Positions 1 through 35,949 of a stretch of DNA of 64,000 nt are shown here, one piece after another; within the stretch, counting starts at the first letter, position 1, and every line of letters begins with the position of its first letter. The notes under the pieces were generated by a model. It was given only the letters and a program-made list of their open reading frames with translations. It was not told the DNA's origin and searched no databases. The DNA lies in contig NW_023998436.1 of assembly GCF_014805625.2 (NCBI RefSeq), positions 1,700,565 through 1,764,564 on the forward strand, read 5' to 3'. The position numbers and the translations under genes are program-made. This stretch comes from Glossina fuscipes (Eukaryota > Arthropoda > Insecta > Diptera > Glossinidae).

Positions 1-559
1 TCCGGTTTAGGTCACTTCCAAATTATTTTGCATGTTTTCGCTAACCGTAGGATCGTTACCACCGATATACAGTTGTGCAGACAGACACATGGACATGTTT
101 AATTACATTCCAAATTTATATACTTTATGCGATTCTTAAAGTTTGTCTCTTCCTTATAAAGGTATTGAAAAAGAAATCAAATTTTGATACACTATAATAT
201 AGGATAGGCGAGGTTAGTCTTTTCCATTTTTGTGCACAAAAGCAACAGCGACAGCATCGCCCATAGAATATGCTTTCAAATCTTTCTACATTTGTCGACT
301 ATAGTTTAGGGGCAATGAGCAAAAGACCAATCCTCTATTTCTTTTGAAAAACAAGAGGTGTTCTAAGTTTAAGTGGTGCTGTGGGCATATCCTTCGACTG
401 ATTTGACCCATTTTCAACACCAAACTGCGTGCGAGAACTTCCAATATTTCTGTGAAACTTGAAGTCAATAGCATCATTTTTGCGGCCAGGAGAATGTTTA
501 AAACAAACGGACAGACGGACGTGCTTAAATCGATTTAGAATTTGATGTTGATTGACCAA

Positions 560-603
<44 letters not shown>

Positions 604-640
604 GTGAAATGTAAAACTATTTGCAGCCTAAAGGAAGAGT
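1..640 (-). mobile_element. mini-me/DINE-1-like repeat, subfamily B, cut by window edge
   Basis: It carries the subfamily B landmarks: GCTAACCG near the left end, TTGATACACTATAATATAGGAT, ACCGATTTGACCCA-like text, CGGACAGACGGACGTGC (the GTCY tract on minus) and a (TA)n microsatellite at 562-597. The (TA)n plus (GTCY)n pair is the signature described for mini-me elements. Confidence 0.7.
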
Positions 641-860
641 TTTTCATTTTTTTTTTTTGATGGAAAGATAATAATAGCCTGTAATACCAGCCCTTTCATT
701 TTCAAGTATTCTTTTTCATTTTCTTTTCTTGACGATTTTTTGCTCGAAAGTCTTTCTTTTGCTTTTGCTTTCAGACGGAATCGCACGTTTTACGCTTTAC
801 TTGCAGAAACATATCTAATCCTATAGCCAAAATTCTTAGTAAACTCTAAAAGCTTCGTCT

Positions 861-1650
861 TTCACCACTTGTGACTTATGGTGTATTAAATTAGTGCGCA
901 CGTATCTAACACGCAGAAGGGCTTAAGAAACAATCAGCTTTTATTACACCGATCGATTCCGAATTATTTTCTGAATTGATGTAGACCTGTCCGTCTGTCT
1001 GTCCGTCCGTCTGTCCGTCCGTCCATCTGATGAATGTCAATGTAAATTTTCAGGGGCAAGGTCGCAATTTTCGGGACATTTGTATGAAATTTGTTACTTT
1101 GGTCTAAGAACGAACGGTCGATCCACTTTTTCGACTACCCCCATATAACGTTCTATTCTGAAAACTCGTTATATGGAAAAAAATCGCAATTTTCAAAATT
1201 TCTCGTCAAAGCTTGCTAAGTAATAGCACTTCGGCATTCCAAATTGGTATGAAAACTTTCTACCGGTTGGAGCTCTTATTGAACCCCTTCTTATAAAACG
1301 AAAACTGAAGAAACAAAAAAGGTCTTTCATCGTGAAGCATTGAAAATTGTATCATAATAGTAATTTAACATAAAAAAATTAACTGTACCAAATTTGGATC
1401 AGCTCGTCCTATTTTTTTTTTATCTTAGCCTAATAAGGATTTTGACGAAAATTGATCCTTTACAGAGAAAAGTCTAAGCTTTAATATGTGGTGATAAAAT
1501 TTGACCCCATAATAGTAATTTCATATAAAAATAAACAGTGTGCTGGACAATGTGGTATAGGGTATTTATTGCCCGACTATAATGTTCTTCCTTGTTTTCT
1601 TCAAGATTCGGTTACACAGCCGAATATAATTTTCTTACATGCTCGTTATA
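861..1650 (+). mobile_element. mini-me/DINE-1-like repeat, subfamily A
   Basis: The head GGTGTATTAAATTAGTGCG leads to the CGATCGATTC block, a (GTCY)n microsatellite at 989-1024, a central block (TCGCAATTTTCGGGACAT, AACGAACGGTCGATCCAC) and two tail-like ends. One is GCCCGACTATAATGTTCTTC near 1571. The other is the palindrome ATTCGGTTACACAGCCGAAT at 1606-1625 followed by ATAATTTTCTTAC. It lies just beyond the mtd 3' UTR. Confidence 0.7.
989..1024 (+). repeat. (GTCY)n microsatellite in a subfamily A repeat
   Basis: Nine near-perfect tetranucleotides of GTCC/GTCT. Shorter versions of this tract are found in almost every copy of the dispersed family. Confidence 0.9.
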
Positions 1651-1689
1651 GTGGGGCGTCTTTTATTATCTATATAAGATTTCCATAAA

Positions 1690-3031
1690 CTATTTAAATT
1701 TTATATTTTTCAAAAAAAAAAAAAAAAAAATGACATCTTTATGACATCTCTGTCGGTCATATGTTAAGATTATTAATATTTTGTTCACATTTTGAAACGA
1801 AAATTACAAAAAAAAAAAAAAATAATGGATTAAAAACAAAGCAAGCCTTTCGTTCTACGCAACAAATCAAAATCTCTTTTGCATTTACCACCAATGCCAG
1901 CCGACGTGATCAACATGTATGCAACTTTAAATAAAATATAATTTTTATGTTATAAATATTTTCAATAATTGTTTTTATTTTTTTTATTTTTTTTCATCTT
2001 CTTCTAACGCATACACTATTAAGTTGACGTTAAATTAGTAAAAGAGAAAAAAAGAAAACTGAATATAATTTATAATTAAAAATTAATGCTGATAATAGAT
2101 ACGGTATATTTATATAAAACTTCTCTTGAAACACAAAAATTTCTTATTTTATTTTCAATAATTCGTTTACGTTTTATTATTATTTTATTGAAAATCATTT
2201 AATGATTTCAATTTGAATGATATATAAAATATAAAAAATTAAGACAAGACAAAATTGAAAGTTAAAATTTAATTTAAACTTAATTACACATGATGCCGCT
2301 CTACTAAATGAATATTCTTAAGGGTTAAAAAGGAAAATACGAGAAAAAAAAAAAACAGAAAACAGAAAATAAAGGAAATATAATATGAATGTATATATGT
2401 ATGTGTTATTATTGTAATGCTATCATAATTCTAATTAAACATCATCATCATCATCATTATCATCATCATTATGCAACACATAATTACATACATAATTTTT
2501 AAATACAAACACATTTTCAATATAATAATAAACGTTTCTTTTTTTTTGTTTTTTTTCTTTTTTTTTTTTTAATATGATTTCATTTACGTATATAACAACA
2601 ATGTAAAGAAATTCTACAATTTGTTTGTTTGTTTGTTTTTTTTTTCTTGTTTTTTAAATTAAATTAAGTTTAAATTATTAATATTATTTTTATTATTATT
2701 ATTTTCTTTTTCTCAGGGCTTTTTGATTATTAATTGATTTCTCCTTCTTTTTTATTTTATATATATATATTTTTTTTATTATTTTATTCAATCGCTTGCA
2801 TCATAGTCTTGATGAAATTCATTATTTGCGTGAGAAAATTTTTCATGAAAAACTTATATGAAATCTATTGAATGCGTGTGTATATGTGTGTGTATTTGTG
2901 TGTGTATGTGTGTGTATGTATGTTACATCTGGTTAGATCTGAAAGATAGTGTGTTAATGCGATAAAGATAGTAATGTATTTAATGCGTGTTTGTGTGTGT
3001 GTCTGTGTGGGTGTGGTCATAAGAAAATCTT
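1690..3031 (-). other. mtd: probable mtd 3' UTR
   Basis: This stretch lies directly downstream of the stop codon. It is very AT-rich, with A and T runs, CATCAT and TATT microsatellites and a GT-rich stretch at 2873-3016. It lacks the dispersed repeats that crowd the rest of the window, as expected for retained UTR. Several AATAAA motifs occur on the minus strand (TTTATT on plus, for example near 1975-1995 and 2170-2190). I cannot choose the cleavage site. Confidence 0.5.
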
Positions 3032-26734
<23,703 letters not shown>

Positions 26735-26739
26735 GACAT

Positions 26740-27940
26740 ACAGGGAGAAGTGAACAGAGAAACAAGAAACAAGGAAATATCGGAATGATACAGCGCCAAA
26801 ATCAACTTATATCAACTATATACTACACAACAACAGGTAGACGATATAAGCGATTTACAGCAAAACTTTTTGTCCCGCGTCAATGTATCTTCTTGCTAAA
26901 TAAATGCAATATCTAATGTTTTTCTTTTAAAGCTTTTTTTATACCTACAAAAAAAGCCGGCAAAAAGTTACTATTTCTCGTATTCACATAAATAACACAA
27001 AGTTGTTATGTTAAATATACATATATACGTATATATATGTATTAAAAAAAAAAAAAAAAAAAATCAAAACAACATGCTTTCAGTTCTTAGTAAACACCCG
27101 TTTAACAGAGACATAGAACGATAGAGAGTGTAAGAGAGAGGGAGAGGGAGAGGGAGGGAGAGAGATAAATAGTGATTTAACATTTAACATATACACATAT
27201 TCAAGGTTTTTGATTTTATGTTTTGTGTTATCTTTCATTCTTATTTAATATTACTTCGGCTTTAAATAACAAAATGTTTTTTTGGATAAGTTGATATCTT
27301 GAATTTTGTTTTCGATTTTTCTTGCGTCATGTTAGAAAAGTACTTTTGTTTTTTTCTTTTTTTCTTCCTTTTCTTTAAATGAGTTTTGTTGATAAATTTG
27401 TTAAGGAAAAATAAAAAAAAAAAAAGGTGAAATTTTTTTCTTTTCTATTACACGCACTACATTCGACGAAAACATTCATTTATCGATTACTAAAGTTTGG
27501 TCGTTCTTTTCATTTTTTTTTTTTCTTGTCATATGATAGCAATTGCACGAGAAAACAAATACAACTAAACAACAACTCATTGAATAACAAACTAAACTCA
27601 AATGAGAAAAGCTTTTACCGTATAACTAATTGAGAAATTTATGCTATTTAACAGGACTTTAGTAGTGTTTCAATTACATCGTAATGTTAGTCAAGAAAAT
27701 TTGCTTTTCGCTCTCTTCAATTTTTAAAAGCGCTTTTTTCTATAAAAAATGTAAGCAAATATTTTTTTCCTCTCTCTCTCTCTCTCTCTCTTTCACTGTC
27801 TCTCAATCTGTAAATGTTCCAATTTAAGTTAATGTTTTTTTTTTCTGTTTCTCACGTTTTCTATGCGAGTTCAATAAATATACAGAGAAGCAAAAAAAAA
27901 AAAAAAAAAAAAAAGGAATCGAATCATACCAGAATGACTA
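26740..27940. other. region upstream of the mtd short-isoform exon
   Basis: A promoter would be expected here if 26734 is a true start. I see pyrimidine-rich minus-strand sequence just upstream of the ATG, a GA microsatellite at 27128-27167, CT repeats at 27772-27792 and A runs near 27043-27063 and 27893-27914. No TATA box or initiator could be chosen. Confidence 0.3.
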
Positions 27941-27944
27941 CATT

Positions 27945-28612
27945 TTTATATCCATCACCAAAGGATGACGGGTGTATTCACTTTGTCAAAACGTTCGTAA
28001 CGCCCAGAAGGAAGCATCATAGACCCCGCAAAGTATACACGCATTTTTTATTATTTTTGTTTCTAAATCAATTTAAGCTTGTCCGTCTTTCCGTCTTTTG
28101 TAAACATTTTCTTGGGCGCAAAAATGCGACTTCAATTTAGCGGAAATATTAAAAGTTCTTGCAAAAAATTGACCACGCCTATCCAATATTATTGTGTATC
28201 ATAATTTAATTGTCTCTTCAATACCTTTTGTAACGCGCAGAAACAAGCTTCCAAACCCCTATTAGGTATATAAATTCTTGGCCAATATCAAATTTGGACT
28301 GCACTTAAACATTTCCGCCTGTTCGTCTGTCCACCTGTCTATTGTCGCAACTTTGTAGTATTTGTGGCAAACTATCGCCTACAAATTTGCAAAAAGATTT
28401 GGAATCAACCTAAACTTTTCAAAGGACACGTCTACAACGCCCATATGCCTATACGACGAAAACTTTTATTTTGAAAATGGAAGAAATCAACAGCGCCCAC
28501 TCCATATTGTAGAGCATGAAAATTTTGTCCCTTTAATTCTTTTGTATATTTTAGGGTAAACGGTGATAGGGATAAAAGATTCGGTCCCGACCGAATTTAA
28601 TTTTCTTTTTTC
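27945..28612 (+). mobile_element. mini-me/DINE-1-like repeat, subfamily B, both ends visible
   Basis: It starts with TATCCATCACCAAAGGATGACGGGTG, continues with CGTAACGCCCAGAAGGAAGC and GTCCGTCTTTCCGTC, has a second GTTCGTCTGTCC tract, and ends with GGTGATAGGGATAAAAG, the palindrome ATTCGGTCCCGACCGAAT (28579-28596) and TTTAATTTTC. The termini are inverted copies of one another (CCATCACC / GGTGATAG). Confidence 0.75.
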
Positions 28613-28619
28613 TTTTTTT

Positions 28620-29400
28620 TTTAATTTGCTTTCGTCATAATCAACATCATCATCATGATTTTTCACAATCGTCATCATTATGATTATTAATGCTATAGTT
28701 TTGAGAGTTTATTTGTTTATAAACAATTCTTTTCACATAAACTGAAAGATTCAAATTAAGTTTTATATGCGTTGACTATATTTGGAAGAAAAGCACTTTG
28801 AAAACAAGTTTTATGGAAACACATTCATTTTTCGTTCCTTTTTAAACTGGTTAATAATAACAATCATAATAATGATAATATAATAAGAGCAACAATAATA
28901 AAAAAAAAAAAACACAAACTTTAATTAACGAAATCTGTTATTAAATATTTGTTTTGTATTTTTAGCCGTTTTGTGCTATAAAAGCACAACTCTGGGTGCG
29001 CAAAATGTATGCAAAGCTATAACAAAGTTTTCTAACGATAGATAATAAGAGTTTGCTTAGGTCACGCGACCCTTTCTAGAACTTTCAAATAAAAATAATT
29101 ATAATTTTATAATTCAATTAATCATAATTGCATCAACGACAATTAAATATCAACCATTTATCCCTTGCATCTCATCAAACCTAAGACAAAACCCTAATAT
29201 TACACAGTGCACATTAAGTTAGAAGTTATGCAATAACACCGCTGCTAGTAAGAAAGAGATGAAACTATTACCATAAGATATTGCTTTGAAAAGGAAAGAA
29301 AATTTCATTTCTTTTAAAATATTATTATTATTATTATTAATTTAACCAGAGAATAAGTTCTAAGACTAAAGTCTTAAAGCACTAGCATCTAAGGCTTTCG
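28620..29400. other. AT-rich stretch with trinucleotide repeats
   Basis: TCATCATCATGA near 28642-28680 and AATAATAATGATAAT near 28856-28905. No coding was recognised. Confidence 0.4.
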
Positions 29401-29422
29401 CCTTTATTAAAAATTCTACCGC

Positions 29423-29496
29423 TCTTGAGGTTTGAGCCCACGACCATTGTATTGCTAGTCGAGACTCTTGCCTGCTCGGCCACTCAGGCGGATGTT
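29423..29496 (-). mobile_element. tRNA-like SINE head
   Basis: On the minus strand CGCCTGAGTGGCCGAGCAGG supplies an A box like that of tRNA-Leu/Ser, and GTGGGCTCAAACCTC supplies a B box at the right distance. It matches the heads at 20718-20790 and 63607-63690. A run of A/G-rich sequence follows on the plus side. Confidence 0.5.
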
Positions 29497-29789
29497 CTTT
29501 AAAAAAAAAGAAGAAAAAAAAAAAACCCACACAAACAACTGTACACTAATTGTCACATCTTGGGCAATGTAAGCATCAAAGATGTGCCGTGCCCTTCTAC
29601 TCAGTCTACCAGTTGTAAACCAATCGCCCCAGGCGGCCGAGGATTTTCTGAGCAAACTTTCTATATCCCCCCGCCTTTTCCCTAAAATAAAAAGAGACAA
29701 AAAAAAAAGAACAATGTCGATAGTCTGTATTGAATGGGCGTGGCTTTGGTACAGGATCATCCATACCATACATATGCAAATTTTCATAG

Positions 29790-30172
29790 CCTAAACCTTC
29801 GTAGTTTGTGAGTAATGAGCAAAAACTGAATTTTTTTCGTTTTTGAAAACAGTGATGTTCTCAGTTCACGCGGCACTGTAGGCTTGGCCTGATTTCTATT
29901 CCGATTTTTCTATTCACCAAACTGCCTACAAGAGCTTCTAATGTTTCCACTAAATTTCGTGTCGATTTTTACAGTTTGTGTCAAATGGACAGATGGACGG
30001 ACGGAAACCAATTTAGAATTTGATGGTAATCAAGAACATATATTAATATATAAAGAAATATAAAGAATATATTATACATATATAGAAAATAGTATATATA
30101 TAGTCACTGAAGTTACCTTCTGGCCACTGCCCAAGTTAATATATCTTTACTTCTGGTGTTGGGTATAAAAAA
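29790..30172 (-). mobile_element. subfamily B repeat fragment
   Basis: GTTTGTGAGTAATGAGCAAAAAC, ATGTTCTCAGTTCACGCGGCACTG, GACAGATGGACGGACGG, AATTTAGAATTTGATGG, a TA-rich stretch and the terminal GGTGTTGGGTATAAAA follow the family order. Confidence 0.65.
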
Positions 30173-30179
30173 ACCCAAG

Positions 30180-31720
30180 CTTGTTCACAATATTTAAGCG
30201 CGAGATAGACTGAAGACCAATTCACTAAACGTGTGCGGTACATCGTATGAATTTTATATCATATATTGACATAACTTGGCAGCACTTCATAAGTGAGGAG
30301 AAAATTGTTATTTTTTTGGCATTTTTTTAACCTAGGATGACAATTTTTGAGATAAAACATATTTCTCTTGGACCGAGTGATAAGATACATTTCTTTAAAA
30401 CGATATTACTCTATATAGACAAACGACGTGTGGATGGGTTTCATAATGTGTTCAGCGTACAATTCTATGGCTTACAAATAATTGATAGAAATATTGGCGG
30501 ATGTAAAAGGGTAAAAGTAGTACAAGGTAATCTACAAAATGCGAAAAGAAAAAATTGCGGTTTTTGAAAAGGAGTTCAACTTCTTCAGAATAGTATATCT
30601 GGTCAGCTTGTCTTAATGTATGAATATTTATTTCAACGCGTACAAATAATTTCTTTTATCTTTCGCTTTTTCACTTAGGTAATGAATTTTTAATAGTTTT
30701 TGTTTTAACTACGTATTTTACCTTAATGCCGAAAGTATTTTAAATTTCTTATAGCTTTTGCATTAAAGCGCGTTTTGAAGATCGTATCCCTTAACTTCAT
30801 GTGTGTCTGTTTGGTTATCGACTTCTTGAAATTATAGTTACGACTTTAAAACTTTTCTGATAAATGAAATTTGTGGGACTCACCCAAGAATTTTTTTTTT
30901 GTCACCCTGAACGATTGGTCATATCAGAGAAAAAAAAAAAAAATATATATATACTCATTAGAATTCCAACTTAAGAGCTTTAAGCTGTGTCTTAACACTT
31001 GAACTACCGCATGGATCAATTTCAACTTTCCTAATTTTCGAGCTTCAAGAAAATCTTTATAGGATGTGCAAAGGGCACAAAATTTATGGGTGGCTTTTAT
31101 TTATATGAAAAAATCTTCAAATACCTATGCCTAGAAAAGCCACCTGCATGGTCGGTCTCACAATATATCCGATACTAACACGTGTACAATTAGTGATAAA
31201 AATTTCCTTTCATTTTCGAATTGTGCTTTCCCTGGCAATTCCGATGAATATCTGGATAGAAGTGTTACGGAAATATTTTCGCGAAAATCTGTCTCTGTAT
31301 TTGCGAAGTTGTCTCTTCTCTTCTTTTATATCGCCGGTGGTTCACATCTATTTTTAAAGCTTGCGTTATCGATCAAGCAGTATTTCCGTTACCTATATTC
31401 AGGTTATAGGTGAAATTGATTCATTTAAATGAAAATAGATGCACATGCACCATTTCGGTAGCGCCATTGTTAAATTTTTCTTTGACAAAAATCGCTTCGG
31501 TGAATTCGAAAAAAGAAGTAAGCAATTATCACCTAAGACTTAAGAAAATCTAGACACAGTAAATTTTTTAATGTGTACATCAATTTTACGAGATATTGCG
31601 AAATTGGTTGATTGCGATATATATAAGAAGTATTATTTTAAATTCTGCATCTTTTTCAAAAAGAAGAACTGTCACTGCGATGACATTTGACCAGTGAAAA
31701 CCCCGTCCCACCATTACATA
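30180..31720. other. stretch without recognised features
   Basis: Only short open frames and a TATATATA tract near 30942-30952. Nothing was recognised. Confidence 0.35.
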
Positions 31721-31724
31721 GCCT

Positions 31725-31995
31725 ACTATACCCTACAGTTATTCGTAAAAGCACTTTTCAAAATAAAGCGTTGCATGGGAAATAGTCGAAAAAATGGTCG
31801 GATGCAAACCATTTTCAGTAGCGCTCGTGGGCCAAAGCACATCAATGTAACAAATCTCATAACAATGTCTTAGCTTACAGCTTATAGGTTGAATAAAACA
31901 AGACGGACAGACAAACTTAAATCCCTGTAGTAAAAAGTGAAGTCCTTTGTGGAAGTTGCCTACATCCACCTAAACGTAAAATACTCTTATACCAA
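31725..31995 (-). mobile_element. subfamily A repeat, reverse copy
   Basis: CCCTACAGTTATTCG, GGGAAATAGTCGAAAAAATGG, ACCATTTTCAGTAGCGCTCG, GGGCCAAAGCACATCAATG and GACGGACAGACAAACTTAAATC are the reverse complement of the A order. Confidence 0.6.
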
Positions 31996-31999
31996 AACT

Positions 32000-33595
32000 C
32001 AGGAGGATGTTTCCATCCAGACACATTCGCTACATATTCGTAGGAATGATTTTTTAAACTAAATTCTTTTGAGTGCGTTAACAGGTTCTCCTAACAAGGC
32101 CTTCGAAGAAATGCCAAAACAAGCAATCAAGCAGGCAGCCACGACGAATGGTAGTTGTGTTGTGCACAATTTCTCGAACTGAATCTTTTATAGCGAATGG
32201 ACGCGCTGCTGAATATTATTGATTGAATTTTTTGCGCCTGAAATCACTGCTATGTGAATATGTTCGACGCTTATTTTCAGCGAGACTGCGTCACTTGCCA
32301 TCATGCATACAATGATCGTACATACCATCATGTATACAATGTAAGATATAAATAGTGCTGATACTTGATTGCCCTACGACTGGCAGAAAACGTAGTATAA
32401 ATAGTAATAAGGTAGATATAGTAAATATAGTTTTTATCTGCGAGTTATTGCCAAAGCAAAGAAATGTATAATATATATATACTATTCCTCACAGAATCGG
32501 TACATCGAGTAATCATACGTGTCTTATAATCATATTATATATCGTACAGAAGCAAATATTAGATATTTCCATATTCGATCTTAGCCAAGTGCAACTGCTT
32601 TCTTGCTTTTACATTAAAATAATAATAAAATTGATATTCACACGTCTCGTATAAAAAAGAAAGAAAACGTGCTATTATCGACTTCAATCAATCAGAATAT
32701 TGTTAATAGTCACTTAATATAAGTACGCTTTCTAAGGCCAAAGAAGGTGTGGTTGCTTATAAGTGGCATAAGGTGAAAAATATCAAATTTTTTTCTTCAA
32801 CGCAAATCTAGACGTCAACAGACAACTTATACGAAACACACAATACTCATCTTCTCACGTTTAACATTAATTAATAGACCTCACGTACTACACAGACAAA
32901 AAACAACGAAGCTCACTGTAAAGCGAATATTTTATCTATTGTATGTGTGTATGTGTTTTTTTTTCTTTTTTTCATCTGAAGAGTAATTTATTATATCAAA
33001 CTTTTCCAAGCCGGAAAATTTTAACATTAAATAAAGGTTTAAGGCTACATAATTAACCTTAAAGAGAGACCATGTGGATAGCTTACGGATGTCTGGTTAC
33101 TATTACAAACCGGCAGACTAAAATTAAATCAATATAACCTTACATTTCCCTCAACGTCGGCTATAAGAGCTCGTTAACTTAGTAGACCAAACAATAACAG
33201 AGATATTGAAATACTTACATCCATACGAATACGAAAGCATCATCAACCTTGAGCTTAATTGTTTAAAAATAATAATTGAAATAAATTCATATATATATAT
33301 GTATATATATATATCGAACGTTCAGACAAGAGAGAAATGCGTACTACTTCATGCTACACTGGATGGATATAAATGTTATTACAACAATGTAATTGTAATA
33401 TATGTAATTTTATCAAAAAGTATGTCCCTCAGTAACGTTCTTTGCTATTAATAATATGGGTCATATAAGATGAACTCTGATCATGGAATGATTTAAGGAA
33501 AAATTTATTGCTTTGACAAAGAAAGCAGCTTAAGCTTTTATAGAAGAATAAGTACTTTTTTATTTTTTATTTTTAATGTTAAGAGACCCTTCAAG
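32000..33595. other. stretch without recognised features
   Basis: AT-rich with a short TA tract near 32470-32480 and ATAT near 33290-33314. The short segment 32280-32342 holds two CATCATG-TACA repeats. Nothing coding was recognised. Confidence 0.35.
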
Positions 33596-33599
33596 GACT

Positions 33600-33960
33600 T
33601 ATTGGGTTATGTGAAAAGACTTTGCGGTTTTATGGTCTTCTTTAGAGCTCCTTTTTGTAGCCCGCTCTGTTCAAATGATTCCAAACTCTTACGTGGTTGA
33701 TGTTTAGTACTTCCTCGTTTTGCATAGTTTATGTGCCGGAGTGTTCTTCTAGCAATTGCAAACTTTTGCCCATGAGGTGGATCTCTGAGATCGAAATTTC
33801 CCGACCGGAATCGAGCAAATGACTGCTGAGTCCTTCCATGGTCCGGGTACAGAGAGATGAATGTCAACCAGCAGCATTTAAGTGGCCGCGTGTTTTAAAA
33901 CGTTCGTTTAGCATGCCCTCCGGGCCTTTTTGAGTATCTCAAAGAAATGCTCCAGAATAA
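33600..33960 (-). pseudogene. mariner-type transposase N-terminal remnant
   Basis: On the minus strand QQSFARFRSGNFDLRDPPH matches the mariner helix-turn-helix segment (consensus CQRWFAKFRSGDFDLEDAPR). After a frameshift, a segment like NINHVRVWNHLNRAGYKKEL matches the second DNA-binding helix region. No catalytic part follows, so it is a truncated, inactive copy. Confidence 0.65.
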
Positions 33961-34139
33961 TAAAGAGACATTGATTTTAAGCCTTCCCGCTCGTACGTCG
34001 ACTACGTGTCGATATTGTATTTCTTACGAGCTAGAGGCTCCTTCTTAAGATAATTAAACTTTTCTTTTTTTACTCTCTCCCTCTCTCTCTCATACTAAAA
34101 TATGTCATATTTCAAATACTTTTTGTAGCTTTCGCCGAA

Positions 34140-34640
34140 GGCTAAGGGTATATTCATCTCAAACGTTTGCAACGCCTACGAGGAAGCAGAAGAGACCACA
34201 GAAGGTATATACATTCTTGGTCCCATCCGAGAACACACGCGGCATATATATACTTAATTAGTTTTAAATTCTAAATTGAGGTAAGCATGTACGTCTGTAT
34301 GTCCGTCCATCTGTATGTCCCTCTGTCAGTATAATCTCTGTTGTAAACATTACAAATGGGCCAAGTCCGTCGAAGGTCACACGAAGCATCACTTAAACTG
34401 AGAACATCTCCGTTTTTTAAAGCAATAAAAAATTGTTTTTTTTTGCTCAGATAAATGTACAAAAATTTGAACGAATATTCTATGGGCGTTGCTGCAGCAT
34501 CTGTAGAAAAATGGAAAAAATTGATCACGCCTACACAGTATTATAGTGTATTAAAATTTACTTTGTTTTTAATACCTTTATAATGCACAGAACAAGCTTC
34601 AAAAACCATAAAAATATTTTTTTTTTACGTTTCTGGAATT
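34140..34640 (+). mobile_element. subfamily B repeat fragment
   Basis: GGGTATATTCATCTCAAACG, TTGCAACGCCTACGAGGAAGC, GTCTGTATGTCCGTCCATC and GGGCCAAGTCCGTCGAAGG belong to the B head and middle. The copy ends near TAATACCTTTATAATGCACAG. Confidence 0.65.
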
Positions 34641-34699
34641 ATTAATCGAAACATTATGTACTTAGCCGTATATTAGGCGAATCCTGTTTTCATAACGTA

Positions 34700-35045
34700 C
34701 GCCATTTATGGGGTCCAGGTGTGTATTAAGTTTATGCGCATGTATGTACGAAATAGGAAAATTTAAAATTTAGACGTCTGTCTGGCTGGAGGTTTTCTTG
34801 GGTTTAACTTATAACCCGCAATTTTCGGGATGGTAATGATGGAAGCGTTTGGCATTTGGTTCCAGCGCGAAGATTATTGACAATGGTTCGGATCGGATCA
34901 CTTTTTCAAGCACTTTACCACTTGGGAAGTCGTTATATGAAGAAAAAAGATAAAACTAAATTTCCACATTTTTATAGAATAATGGATATCCCCCCCTCTT
35001 ATGAGACAATGAGGGGCTCGTTGACCACAGTAACTAAGAAATAAA
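34700..35045 (+). mobile_element. subfamily A repeat fragment
   Basis: GTGTGTATTAAGTTTATGCGC, CGCAATTTTCGGGATGGTAATGATG and CAATGGTTCGGATCGGATCACTTTTTC are present in family order. Confidence 0.55.
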
Positions 35046-35123
35046 TGGGCAGAGGGACTAATAAACAGGTCCAGAATAAATCGGACTCGATATTATTGGA
35101 CAATATGTACGTAGACTTCATAG

Positions 35124-35435
35124 CAGGGATTCTCAACCTGTTTTACCGGGGGTTAAAACCAACCAAAATATGAATATTAAAAGAAATGTTTGCGTCAGAA
35201 ATATTTTTGTATTAAAACAATCTTTTGGTAAATAATAATGATGTTGAACTTGTGACGTCAATTTAGCCAAGCCTAGTTCACAGTTATTCGTTTTAAGACG
35301 AATCTAAATGTTCGGTTTTTATGTTTTATAATTTATTTTTATATATTATACTTTATTTTCGGAACTATAGTAGGTCACTTGAAATTATCTAACGGGTCAC
35401 TAGGTGATCCGCGGGTCATAGGTTGGCAACTCCTG
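35124..35435. mobile_element. hAT-like MITE
   Basis: The ends CAGGGATTCTCAACCTGTTT and, reversed, CAGGAGTTGCCAACCTATGA form imperfect terminal inverted repeats of the CAGNGNTTCTCAACC type common in hAT (Charlie-like) elements. It has no coding capacity. I did not find a clean 8-bp target duplication, so the right boundary may be eroded. Confidence 0.5.
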
Positions 35436-35459
35436 CAAAAATTTTGACAAAGAATGCAA

Positions 35460-35935
35460 TTTCAATATTCTGTAATATTGATTAGGGCGGCCTTTGGTCA
35501 ATTTTTTCAATTTTTTTAAGTTGTTCCACAATCACCCATACGATATAAATGCAAATTTTTATGATTCCATCTGTTGTGGTTCGTAAATAACGAGCAACAA
35601 CTATATTTATCTTGTTTTTGAAAACATAGTTGATCAGAGGTTATGTGGTATTTTGAGCATATTTTCCGACTGATTGGTTGCAAGTGCACTACCAATCTGC
35701 GTGCAAAAGTTTCCAATTCTTCTGCCAAATTTGCAGCACATAACTTATATTTTACGAGAAGGGGAACATTTGCCACAGACATAAAACAGATGGACACACT
35801 TCAATCGGTTTAATACATAGCTCGTATTTTACGACCACGGCAATGCTTATCACAGAAATTAAACAGATAAATAGACAGGCGGACGGACACACTTCAATCG
35901 CTTGAAAATTTGATGTTGGTCAAAAGTACATACAC
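35460..35935 (-). mobile_element. subfamily B repeat fragment with a duplicated end
   Basis: GTAAATAACGAGCAAC, CCGACTGATTGGTTGCAAG and CTGCGTGCAAAAGTTTCC lead to a segment (TTTTACGA, then ACAGA, ACAGAT, CACTTCAATCG) that occurs twice, at 35751-35811 and 35828-35904. Confidence 0.5.
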
Positions 35936-35949
35936 GCTATGTGGCTTGT

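Noticed and set aside
990..1024. Regular tetranucleotide repeats as a possible CRISPR-like or regulatory array.
   Set aside because: It is the (GTCY)n microsatellite typical of this repeat family, with no spacers.
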